A stretch of 14,839 nucleotides of DNA. It comes from Isohypsibius dastychi (taxonomy: Eukaryota > Tardigrada > Eutardigrada > Parachela > Isohypsibiidae). Numbering within the stretch: the first letter of the stretch is position 1; each line of letters starts with the position of its first letter. The notes below the pieces were generated by a model that worked only from the letters and a program-made list of their open reading frames with translations, searched no databases and was not told the origin of the DNA. Of the stretch, positions 8,688-14,839 are shown piece by piece. Made by a program: the position numbers and the translations under genes. Where the stretch lies: NCBI GenBank assembly GCA_034696485.1, contig JAQIWT010000814.1:1-14839 (forward strand). The letters are read 5' to 3'.

Positions 8688-8925
8688 CGTAGCGCTGGCA
8701 TCAGTCATTGACTCCCGATCCTATAAAATGTTTAAGATCGTTTCCGAGACTTGCTCCTTATTAACGGCAATATATCCAGGAGTTCGCAACAGTAGCCGAA
8801 CCCCTCATTCAGCTCACCAAGAATAATATTCATTTTGAGTGGGGGCGACAAGGGCTATTCGACTTCGACGAGCTCGAACGATGCCCCAAACCCTTCCTTG
8901 TTGTGTCACACTGCGACTCCGACTA
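8688..8925 (+). pseudogene. pol: reverse transcriptase thumb and RT/RNase H junction (Ty3/Gypsy)
   Basis: SAGIS (phase 0, about 8691) followed by PDPIK (phase 2, 8714) matches the conserved thumb SxxGIxxDPxK, split by a frameshift. The strong block follows: LRSFPRLAPY, a TAA where Tyr is usual, then RQYIQEFATVAEPLIQLTKN and HFEW. This is the Ty3/Gypsy connection region (YYRxxIxxFAxxAxPLxxLxKK...FxW). Recognisable homology starts only here, so the polymerase active site is missing. The phase-2 frame continues through ERCPKP and reaches the CDSD motif near 8913, which corresponds to the first RNase H aspartate, then ends at TAA. Confidence 0.8.
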
Positions 8926-9330
8926 ACTCGTCGAAATCCATACTGGTGCGAGTACCGTGGATCTCGGCGGTGCTCATGCAGCGCGACGGGACCGACGAAC
9001 GCACGATCACCTTCGCAGGCAAGACCTTCTCAAAAGCTCATAGAAACTATGGTACAACTAACTTGGAGTCTTAGCCGTTGTTTAGAGTCGAAAACTCTCA
9101 ATATCACATCTGGAGTACCAAAAAGTTTAAGGTATATACAGATCATGCTGCGATTGGTTCAATGTTAAAATTCGAAAACGTGACGGGAAGACTTGCACGC
9201 TGGATCTTGCGATTATGTGTTTACGACTTCAAAGTGATGCACGGGCCTGGAAAAGAAAGTGTCCTTGCGAACGCACTCTCACGATGTCCACCAAACGACA
9301 CGGAGAAACTGATGAGAATTTTTGATTTTG
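8926..9330 (+). pseudogene. pol: RNase H domain of Ty3/Gypsy pol
   Basis: In phase 0, AVLMQRDGTDERTITFAGKT is the GAVLxQ...I.YASRTL block, followed by RNYGTTNLES. An in-frame TAG at 9072-9074 lies where LAVV is expected; the LAVV codons are visible one base out of phase, pointing to a small deletion. After the stop, KVYTDHAAIGSMLKF, GRLARWILRLCVYDFK and GPGKESVLANALSRCP match the conserved VxTDHxAL, GRLARWxLxLxxYDF and GKxNxxADALSR motifs. The Asp of TDH is a catalytic residue and is retained. In the last motif ALS is kept but the usual Asp of ADALSR is Asn. The domain would degrade the RNA strand during reverse transcription; here it is inactivated by the stop and upstream frameshifts. Confidence 0.93.
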
Positions 9331-9986
9331 TTCATTGGTTTTTCTTCTTGTTTCAATAATGAATCGCTTCGAGATGGTCACTTCAGGTAAAAATTTTTTA
9401 GTGGATTCTGCAACAAGTGATTATTACCTTCGCTGATCAAATATATCAACCAGATGAGATTCAAAAACATCGTTTCAACTGAAAAGATATACATGTTTCG
9501 TAAACTGCTTTCATATTTCTGGATTCATATCTCCGGTATCATTATGAAGGACACCTCACCTCTGAAGCCGGTGATTCGTTCTTCAGATAGAACCCCACCT
9601 TGGATCGTTGTAATGCTGATATTACTTACTGGATGATTGCCGTACAAAACATGCTATGGAGCGATCGATGGACGACTTATTTAAATCTATGCTCCTTCCA
9701 AATCACCTTCTGACCTGACGCTCAAAGTTTCAACTTTTGTGATAATGTTTCTCTTGGGCTTCCAGACAGTCTTAAGAAACACTTAATCATATATTGCGAC
9801 CTGACGTGATACCTCTTTGGGAAATTCCGGTGGTGCTCCCGATTGCTTGAACAAAAAAAACGTTAAAAAAAACCAGCCACCAGTAAGTTTTTCTAAACTC
9901 ACTCATTCGCGTGTGAAACAGTTGAACGTCTGAGCCCAGTCAGGATCAACATCATTCCATCCCGATATACTGTTTTTCCTTTCATC
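9331..9986 (+). pseudogene. degenerate RNase H-integrase linker
   Basis: About 650 bases separate the RNase H end from recognisable integrase sequence. The 60-codon frame at 9454-9636 has no motif. The distance to the integrase zinc domain (about 900 bases from ALSR to the first His) is at the long end for this family, so a small insertion or duplicated sequence may be hidden here. A-rich runs occur at 9855-9876. Confidence 0.4.
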
Positions 9987-10300
9987 TTGGAATGCAGAAA
10001 TTGTCAGGCAGCAGATCTTTTCTGTGCACTTATCATCAAGGACCTCTCCAGTGGGGGAGATGCTATGAGAGCTAGGGCGCTCCACAATGTCATCAAAAAC
10101 GATGTGTCATACAGTAGGGAGATCCGGAATAATCCTTCACATTATCTGCTCGTTATTCCTAGAATCCTGGAACAACCTGATCTGACCGGAGCCCACGACT
10201 CTGTTTTGTCTTGATATCTTGGGGTGAGTCGAACGTATGAGAGCGTAAAGGATCGTTGTTGTAAGCGTCTCGATTGTTTGTCCTCAGAGTGTTTCAGAGT
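9987..10300 (+). pseudogene. pol: integrase N-terminal zinc-binding (HHCC) domain remnant
   Basis: The phase-0 frame reads HYLLVIPRILEQPDLTGAHD (10140-10199), matching the LxxPxxLxxxxLxxxHD block before the first zinc histidine (CAC at 10194). The second histidine block, normally GHLG, reads TGA-Tyr-LGVSRTYESVK at 10212-10245, so both the Gly and the His are lost. Cys residues follow (RLDCLSSEC). The frame then shifts to phase 2 near 10290, where SCQFRN supplies the last Cys of the domain. Zinc coordination would fail in this copy. Confidence 0.8.
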
Positions 10301-10629
10301 TGCCAGTTTAGAAACGGTGTACAGCGGCGGCCTGGTGGGTTCTTGCAGTCGCTGTCTGTTGAAGGACCGTTTTGGCGACTATGTATCGACTTTTGCGGCC
10401 CGTTTGTACCCAGGTTACGACAGATCAAATTTTGCTTGTGATGATCTGTCCACAAACTTTGTAATTGACAAGGCCGTATGTTCTGCAACCGTTGCCATTT
10501 CAGCCCGATTCATGTCCATCAGATCGTATTGCTGCACGAGTGTCCCGATGAACTACTGAGTGACCTAGGCACTCACTTCACGGGTCGCCTGGTGACACGA
10601 GCCCGGTGGCTCGGCTGTAGAAGGTGAAC
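10290..10629 (+). pseudogene. pol: integrase catalytic core, first part (both Asp residues)
   Basis: Phase 2 reads LQSLSVEGPFWRLCIDFCGP, with the first catalytic Asp at 10388-10390 in the family motif (PFxxxGIDxxGPF). A shift to phase 0 gives DLSTNFVIDKAVCSATVAIS, matching the D-LTKFxEAxAVxxATA block. Phase 2 then resumes with ECPDELLSDLGTHFTGRLV, carrying the second catalytic Asp at 10562-10564 in SDxGTxF. LGCRR at 10610-10624 is the LGI-K block that should lead within a few residues to the YHPQ segment. Instead homology stops at 10629, where an insertion begins. Confidence 0.92.
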
Positions 10630-11175
10630 CATTCGGATCGAAACGATGTTATGAGGAACCTTTTATCTAGTAAAACGGAGGTAAGTGCGGCAAAGTGAAC
10701 GAAAAGACTCGCACAAAGTAAGATGGCAAAAATGATGGTGCTCACTGACTAAAGCCGGATGGCTAATATAGTAACCAAAGTTGCAAAGATACCAATCCAA
10801 ATAAGGTGATATGAAAACGATTCAACATGTAAAATGGAGATGAGTAAGAACTAAAACGAAGACTAAAAAAAAAGAGATAGTTGATGTTCTAATCCTCAGA
10901 CGTAGCAGTTGGCGTGGGCTATTCCGAGTCCAGTTGGTATAGCCTACAGTGAGGTAGTTAATACCGTAGCTAATTGGAACCGACATAAGACGTAGAGTAG
11001 AGTGGACGTGCAGAGATACACTGTAGAGCAGAGACGGATGAGCGAAAATAGAGTAGGGGATAGGAGAGTAGAGTAGAGAGGACAAGAGAGTCTGCAGACC
11101 ACAGTACAACACTGAATGTACGGTAGCGCGGAGCTACCCATGACACTGGTGAGAGAGGTCACCTTCGAGAGATCC
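10630..11175. mobile_element. about 546-bp insertion in the integrase core, flanked by TGAAC
   Basis: TGAAC occurs at 10625-10629 immediately after integrase homology ends and again at 11176-11180 immediately before it resumes. In both copies the triplet TGA-AC sits in the integrase reading phase, so removing the insert and one TGAAC would leave a continuous integrase frame. The D-to-E spacing in integrase is about 35 residues in the family, against about 225 here, which confirms extra DNA. The insert has no long frame of its own on the plus strand and no clear terminal inverted repeats (only a weak GGATC similarity). It contains a purine-rich GTAGAG-type simple repeat at 10991-11090. A 5-bp duplication suits several transposon classes, so the type is not assigned. 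Confidence 0.7.
10991..11090 (+). repeat. purine-rich imperfect GTAGAG repeat
   Basis: Repeated GTAGAG, GAGTAG and GAGAG units lie within the insertion, giving strong A+G bias on the plus strand. Long minus-strand frames over it (rich in Leu, Ser, Tyr and Thr) are a product of the simple repeat, not genes. Confidence 0.75.
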
Positions 11176-11340
11176 TGAACTGTTGTCGATAAAATGGAAT
11201 ATATTCCGCACCACCACGCACGATGTGACGGAATGGCCGAGCGGGTCTTTGCGAAATTCGTTCGAACAGTCTCGCATTTTTGGCACAGAAATCGGGCAAA
11301 CTGAGACGCTTTGGTCCCTCTCGCCGCCTGAATTATGAAC
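11176..11340 (+). pseudogene. pol: integrase catalytic core, second part (catalytic Glu)
   Basis: Phase 1 reads VDKMEYIPHHHARCDGMAER (11185-11244), matching the family block TxYHPQxxGxxER; the catalytic Glu is GAG at 11239-11241. It continues VFAKFVRTVSHFWHRNRAN, then TGA (11302), DALVPLAA, TGA (11329), IMN. The family consensus here is (N/D)WDxxLPxxxxAYN, often with Trp or Phe before AYN. Both TGA codons therefore fall where Trp is typical. The frame then shifts to read NEAGPQTSQFLSYRKAEP, corresponding to the N..H.STGxSPFxLxYGRxPxLP segment. Confidence 0.9.
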
Positions 11341-12131
11341 AAAATGAAGCTGGACCACAAACTTCGCAATTTTTGAGCTACCGTAAAGCAGAGCCGCTGT
11401 CATTCTAACAGACCTGCCTGACCAACGGACTGAACCCGTTCGAAAGCACCAATGACCCGTCCGAGTGTACCAGATTAACGAAGCACTGGTTGGACCAGGT
11501 TCGGGAAATCTCTCTTGAAAAGGTGAACAAAAGTCATGACAAGGCGGCTTCCAAAAGTCATGACAAGGCGGCTTCCCCTTATGACGAAGAATTATTAGGA
11601 GTTGATTTTGTCAGCGGAGATCTGGTGTACCGATTCAAGCCTACAAGAGGTCAGAGCTCACAAAAAAGCTATTAAAACAGGGCATGGCATTTTGAGTGTC
11701 ATCGAGAAAACAAGTCTAGTTAACTATTCCGTCGCACCACTCAGCGGTTAACGGGGACCTTACGTCGTTCATGTCGAAGGACTGAAACGTTACCACGAGA
11801 CACTTCTCGGAAACAGTGATATAGTTGATGTCTCACAGAGTACGACAGTTGTACCTTCATCGGTGAATGAAAAAAAATAGATTCATCAAACCGCGTATAT
11901 CTTGAAAAAGAATTTAGCGAAAAGGATGATACACCTGCAGTCTGTCATTCTATGAGAATCACCAAACATCCCCAGCGATTGAACGATAACGTTACAGTGC
12001 TCTTTCTTTATAGTGATCCTGATATGATGCAAGAAACTGAATGGACCGCACAAAAGAACACGCAATCGGCCTACGTGGACGTGCTACGGTGGACGAATCG
12101 TAAACAAGTATGGACTCCGCACCGATAGTAA
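11341..12131 (+). pseudogene. pol: integrase C-terminal domain and pol tail ending in double stop
   Basis: After a TAA at about 11406 the sequence continues LTNGLNPFESTNDPSE and LTKHWLDQVREISLEKVN. Then comes DFVSGDLVYRFKPTRG (phase 0), the FxxGDLVW block that opens the small DNA-binding domain. A shift to phase 1 gives KTSLVNYSVAPLSG, TAA, RGPYVVHVEGLKRYH, matching the VHVxRLKxY end of that domain. At an A8 run (11870-11877) the phase shifts again and reads RITKHPQRLNDNVTVL, resembling the RxxRxPxRxxDYV tail typical of Ty3/Gypsy pol. It ends with TAG-TAA at 12126-12131, probably the original pol terminus. Confidence 0.85.
11529..11576 (+). repeat. perfect 24-bp tandem duplication inside pol
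   Basis: The unit at 11529-11552 is repeated exactly at 11553-11576. It encodes SHDKAASK twice in frame in the linker between integrase core and C-terminal domain. An exact duplicate in a heavily mutated element must be recent, or it has been kept equal by slippage or conversion. Confidence 0.97.
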
Positions 12132-12389
12132 GCTCATGAAGGTCAGTCATGCGTCCTTTCTCGATTCCCAATAGCTTTCGAACAGCGCAAATTCCAAACC
12201 TGCGAGGACGGGCATTATCACCACGACAACTGCGGTCCTCGTGGGAGGAATGGCCTTGCTGAATGCTCTCATTGCAAGTGTGCACCACTTGAGAAACAGT
12301 GCTCCACGTTCGAACATAGGCGGCATGCTGCTACTTCCGCTGATTATGCTATACCTATTCAACACCACTGCGAGTCATCAAATGAAAGC
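12132..12389 (+). pseudogene. Cys-rich frame at the start of the env-like region
   Basis: A phase-0 frame begins immediately after the pol double stop and runs 85 codons to TGA at 12387. Its second half is Cys- and His-rich (TCEDGHYHHDNCG, ECSHCKCAPLEKQC), with eight cysteines in about 60 residues, as in a disulfide-bonded glycoprotein ectodomain. It overlaps the phase-1 frame at 12241-12510, which takes over near its end. Whether it is the true N-terminal part of env or a chance Cys-rich frame cannot be settled here. Confidence 0.3.
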
Positions 12390-12510
12390 TTGTGACTGCT
12401 CCTTAGTGACATTTGAAGGAAGCGTCCTACCTCGGTCGTTACAAATCAGTAGCCTTCCACTTGCATCCACGCCACATGTAATAGTTTCTTACTATTTCCG
12501 ATACTGGTAG
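12241..12510 (+). pseudogene. env: env-like N-terminal piece with hydrophobic segment
   Basis: The phase-1 frame is 89 codons long. A hydrophobic stretch, GGMLLLPLIMLYLF (about 12328-12369), followed by a small polar region and then CDC at about 12394-12402, looks like a signal or internal signal-anchor segment ahead of a luminal domain. The frame degenerates near 12490-12510, where phase 2 becomes open. It lies directly downstream of pol, the position of env in retrovirus-like Gypsy elements. The glycoprotein class was not determined. Confidence 0.5.
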
Positions 12511-12650
12511 AGTTCTCGATGACGACATACGTATTCCGGATCCAGAAACTCAAGGGAATTTCCTGCTGGGTCGACTTTTCCCGATGTGCAATGGCCAGTC
12601 TGCTGGATTGGTTCGCGGGGATGGAAAACCTCTATGTAAGCCACGAGGTA
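12488..12650 (+). pseudogene. env: env-like middle piece, left of the inserted element
   Basis: A phase-2 frame without stops contains DPETQGNFLLGRLFPMCNGQ and a Cys near 12635. It is cut by the inverted-repeat element that starts at 12651. The same phase reopens at 12841. No domain is named; position and composition (Cys, Gly, Asn) fit a glycoprotein ectodomain. Confidence 0.5.
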
Positions 12651-12840
12651 CCGTAATTACCGAATTAATGGCCTGGGCTACTTTTTTTTCAAAGCAATTT
12701 CTTCAACCTGTCAAGTGAGGAAAAAACGCGTTTTTCAAAAGGGGGACCCTTTAAAAATAAGGTAAAATTTGGGCTCTTATTTAGGCGGGGGGGGGGGGGG
12801 GGCGCTTAATTCGGGGGAGCTACTATTCCGGTAATTACGG
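12651..12840. mobile_element. 190-bp inverted-repeat element (MITE) inserted in env, TA target duplication
   Basis: The left end CCGTAATTACCG (12651-12662) is the exact reverse complement of the right end CGGTAATTACGG (12829-12840). Similarity continues into the flanks with one extra base (GAATTA/GAATA). TA flanks both sides (12649-12650 and 12841-12842), as expected of a TA target duplication in Tc1/mariner-type and some related transposons. There is no coding capacity. The interior holds a 16-base G run, and near the right end a CCGAATTAAG motif echoes the left subterminal CCGAATTAAT. The env frame is in the same phase on both sides, and element plus TA is 192 bp, a multiple of three. Confidence 0.85.
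12787..12802 (+). repeat. poly-G run of 16 inside the MITE
   Basis: Sixteen uninterrupted G residues between GGC and CGC. Exact length should be treated as uncertain. Confidence 0.9.
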
Positions 12841-12958
12841 TATTTCAAAGCCCTATGTCTCGACCAGCGCCTTCACTGCCTGCGAAGAGTTACTTACCGA
12901 ATTCTATTGCATTCCCAATTCGATTCCGATAGAATGACTCGTCAGTTTGAAAGAGTAG
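12841..12958 (+). pseudogene. env: env-like middle piece, right of the inserted element
   Basis: The phase-2 frame resumes directly after the TA and runs with a Cys in FTACEELL and another in FYCIPNS before TGA at 12935; TAG follows at 12956. The next env-like stretch is in phase 1 (from about 12934), so a frameshift lies near 12930. Confidence 0.5.
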
Positions 12959-13380
12959 GCAAGACGATATCTGGACTGGACTGTCATGTCGAGAATACTC
13001 GATAGGAAGGGATACAGCTCATGAATGCATTCAGTCCGGTGTTGGACGCGAAGGACGCTAGATTTCTTAATTGTTTTCACCTTCCCAGTTTCGGCCAGAT
13101 AGGCGTTTCAGGAACATGCCTCGCAACGAACGTCAACTTTGCCGCGTCGTGGACTCCGTGTGGCTACCAGCCTACTGTTACCATTAGTAACACCATGATT
13201 ACCCTTACTACGGACGGAAAAACACTGACTCCATTCACCAACCGGAGCTGCAATTTTTGTAACTCTGTCAGCAATTGTGAAAAAATTGCGCGTGAATACC
13301 GCGACGGTGGTTGGAGGGACCTTACGCCTTCTGAAACTGCAGCGGCGTTGCAACTCAGTCTGACCTACAACCTATTGTAG
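12934..13380 (+). pseudogene. env: env-like ectodomain piece, Cys-rich
   Basis: Phase 1 starts around MTRQFERVGKTISGL, is broken by a TAG near 12997, then is open from 13021 to TAG at 13378. The open part has CFHLPSFGQ, SGTCLATN, a Cys cluster CNFCNSVSNC and a membrane-proximal-looking end rich in Ala and Leu (ETAAALQLSLTYNLL). Asn-x-Thr/Ser sites (NRS) fit a glycosylated ectodomain. Together with the downstream anchor this is the core of the env-like gene. Its family, such as gypsy-type or phlebovirus-type glycoprotein, was not resolved. Confidence 0.55.
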
Positions 13381-13893
13381 ACCAGGGTGACAGATGCTTG
13401 TTCGAGCAACTGAACCCACACCAGCCCGATCTGTTTCAGCTCTTAGGAGATCTAAATTGTTTACTAGCTTCTGACGGCCATGATAACATGCAGACTTGGG
13501 TCTCTACGTCAAAAGAAAGCTCTGTCAACCTCCCGATTTTTTCGAGTCACCGTTCGATTACAACGGTGGTGACCTTCACGGTCTTGGTATTCTTCGCACT
13601 CATCATTTTGAGCTTCGCGTTCAAGCTCCCCAACTGTTATGACACCGTTGCTCGTCTGTTCCGCAGTGGCGTCAACCTCCATCATACACGTCTGTCAGCT
13701 TTGATTTGCCACCCCCAATCTAGGAGCTTAAAGAAGCTTTGGAACCGGCAAATGATCAACCAACAGACGCCGTAATTCGGTGGCAGCCGCCCACATGTTC
13801 GTCCCATGTCTATCCTCTTTGGCTATATTGTTATCCATTCTGTCACTCTGCTGTTGGCTACCATACCTGCTCATTATTTGAGTGCACTGCATC
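13381..13893 (+). pseudogene. env: env-like C-terminal piece with transmembrane anchor and tail
   Basis: The phase-0 frame at 13398-13775 (125 codons) has one strongly hydrophobic segment at residues 54-76 (13557-13625): TTVVTFTVLVFFALIILS. It is followed by KLPNCYD and a basic tail, the topology of a type I envelope anchor. From about 13725 a different phase (2) carries a proline-rich acidic stretch, EALEPANDQPTDAVIRWQPP, that may be the original cytoplasmic tail, ending TAG near 13892. No polypurine tract or LTR was recognised immediately downstream. Confidence 0.6.
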
Positions 13894-13984
13894 CACTTAG
13901 TAAAACACACTGTCTTTGGCTACTTGACCGTTCTATTAAAATTTATTATCTTTCCGTTACTCTCGCAAAGTCACAGCGTGACAC

Positions 13985-14216
13985 GTTCGTAGACTTTCGC
14001 GATATCGAAATGTGCTTAATCGTCATGTGCAGTTGCTTACATCTCATTTTGCAGAACCGTTGGCGTCACTAACAACACGTTTGTTTTGTTGTCTTGAGAG
14101 ACGATTTGATGAAACAAATCCTTTCTTACAACTTGTGAAAGATAAAGACGTAGCAAGAGCTGTTTGGTCTGCATCGCAACGAATTATTGAAAAAGTCAGT
14201 CATGAAATCGAATAAA
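13985..14216 (+). CDS. exon-like frame of an unidentified gene
   Basis: Phase 2 is open from 13982 to TAA at 14213, reading NRHVQLLTSHFAEPLASL, CCLERRFDETNPFLQLVK, DKDVARAVWSASQRIIEK and then VSHEIE. It looks like soluble helical protein. Possible acceptors are CGTAG (13990) and the better TCATTTTGCAG ending at 14054. A possible donor AAA|GTCAGT lies at 14194/14195. Alternatively the TAA is the true end, because AATAAA at 14211-14216 overlaps it. No family is recognised. It lies beyond the retroelement and may be host sequence. Confidence 0.35.
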
Positions 14217-14540
14217 TGTGTTAAACATAACATTGTAACATCATATGAGGTGCTTACTGACTAATAGGAACGAAGGGAACCTCCTTCCTTGTAAGCAGAA
14301 GACAGCTAACACTTGACTATCATTACCCACACTCTCTTATCTTCATAAAAACGCTTGGACTGATTATTTGCTTCTCCGATTGTCTTCAAATTTTTGTGGT
14401 GATTGGTCATTCTGAAAACAATCACTCTTTTTTTCGTTGGTGAAGATCCTTTCACCTCACGGTTAATTTTAAACAACTTTATGTGGTCAATTCTGGCGAT
14501 CTGTCATCAGTCACTACGGAGGACATAATATTCCAAAAAA
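14217..14540. other. no gene seen; possible intron
   Basis: About 320 bases with stops in all frames and pyrimidine-rich stretches. If the flanking exon-like frames belong together this would be an intron, but the phases on either side do not match directly, so another small exon or unrelated DNA is possible. Confidence 0.35.
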
Positions 14541-14739
14541 GTTTTAACTCTTGACAGTACGGTCACAAAGATATTCAAGAACCCTCATGTCACACAGTGG
14601 ATCAACAACCAGCTTGTCGGAAGCAAAGCCACTCCAGTTCTGTGCATTAAGGTCAGTTTCGAAACTCCCGATCTCGGTTCGAGGTTTTCGAGAATTTGGC
14701 CGATTCGGTCTTTATTCCGATGATGACTCTATTATCATG
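14530..14739 (+). CDS. exon-like frames with a candidate 41-base intron
   Basis: In phase 0 the sequence from about 14550 reads STVTKIFKNPHVTQWINNQL, then VGSKATPVLCIK, ending at AAG|GTCAGT (14651/14652). A polypyrimidine-type acceptor CTCTTGACAG ends at 14557. An AG at 14691-14692 would close a 41-base intron and keep phase into NLADSVFIPMMTLLS, which ends at ATG|GTGAGA (14739/14740). The same donor hexamer GTCAGT appears at 14195. No protein family is recognised, and splicing is inferred from sequence signals only. Without the intron the frame stops at TGA near 14718. Confidence 0.3.
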
Positions 14740-14812
14740 GTGAGAAACTCTGTCAACTAGCTTTATAACAAAATATCCCAGGAAAAGCGGTCTGACAAAC
14801 GCCGTTTTAATG

Positions 14813-14822
14813 CCCCCCCCCC
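14813..14822 (+). repeat. poly-C run at the window end
   Basis: Ten C residues; no coding seen from 14761 to the end. Confidence 0.9.
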
Positions 14823-14839
14823 ATCTCTGACAAGTAACC

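Larger units (their letters stand above)
8688..13893 (+). mobile_element. decayed env-bearing Ty3/Gypsy-type LTR retroelement, 5'-truncated, with nested insertions
   Basis: The pieces occur in the order RT thumb end, RNase H, integrase zinc domain, integrase D-D-E core, integrase C-terminal domain, pol tail, then an env-like gene. RNase H before integrase is the Ty3/Gypsy order, not Copia. The element lacks its gag, protease and most of RT. No 3' LTR was recognised after the env-like region. Coding is broken by at least eight frame changes and stops, and by two later insertions (10630-11175 and 12651-12840). It is therefore an immobile relic. The parts are listed separately. Confidence 0.85.

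Noticed and set aside
8839-9168. 109-codon plus frame overlapping RNase H
   Set aside because: It is out of phase with the clear RNase H motifs and Arg/Thr-rich; an out-of-frame reading.
10822-11403. Long minus-strand frames across the insertion and integrase
   Set aside because: They are shadows of the integrase and of a purine-rich repeat, with repetitive Leu/Ser/Tyr/Thr composition.
11992-12368. Minus-strand frames 11992-12288 and 12147-12368
   Set aside because: Antisense to the pol tail and env-like region; no motifs.
1-14839. CRISPR array or bacterial defence system
   Set aside because: No regularly spaced repeats, no Cas-like frames and the content is eukaryotic retroelement DNA.

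Overview
The window looks like repeat-rich, non-coding or lightly coding DNA from an animal, most likely an invertebrate. It carries decayed Ty3/Gypsy-type pol followed by an env-like glycoprotein remnant, small TA-flanked inverted-repeat elements and long G homopolymers. It has no bacterial-style operons, and genes are broken by stops and frameshifts. CpG is not obviously depleted. I cannot name the species.

Layout. Bases 1-172 resemble the right end of a piggyBac-type element ending in GGGTTAA. Bases 578-882 have the shape of a 305-bp long terminal repeat (TG...CA, TATA box). Bases 1124-2390 hold a minus-strand frame with one clear membrane segment and decayed frames upstream of it. A lone zinc-knuckle-like motif lies on the opposite strand. 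Bases 2430-8690 contain no gene I can identify. They hold several long minus-strand frames (3559-4197, 4170-5465, about 5650-6480, 6730-7620) interrupted almost only by TGA, plus a hairpin, a G30-type tract and microsatellites.

The best-supported feature is a plus-strand Ty3/Gypsy element with an env-like gene (about 8688-13893). In order it shows the RT thumb end, RNase H, integrase zinc domain, integrase D-D-E core, integrase C-terminus and a pol tail ending in a double stop. Env-like pieces with a Cys-rich ectodomain and a C-terminal membrane anchor follow. It is 5'-truncated, has many frameshifts, and was hit by at least two later insertions. One is about 546 bp inside the integrase core, flanked by TGAAC. 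The other is a 190-bp inverted-repeat element inside env, flanked by TA. In both cases the disrupted coding resumes at the duplicated target, so the order of events can be read directly.

Bases 13985-14760 contain exon-like plus-strand frames with plausible splice sites. They may be part of a host gene, but no family was recognised. No rRNA, tRNA, CRISPR array or complete intact gene was seen.
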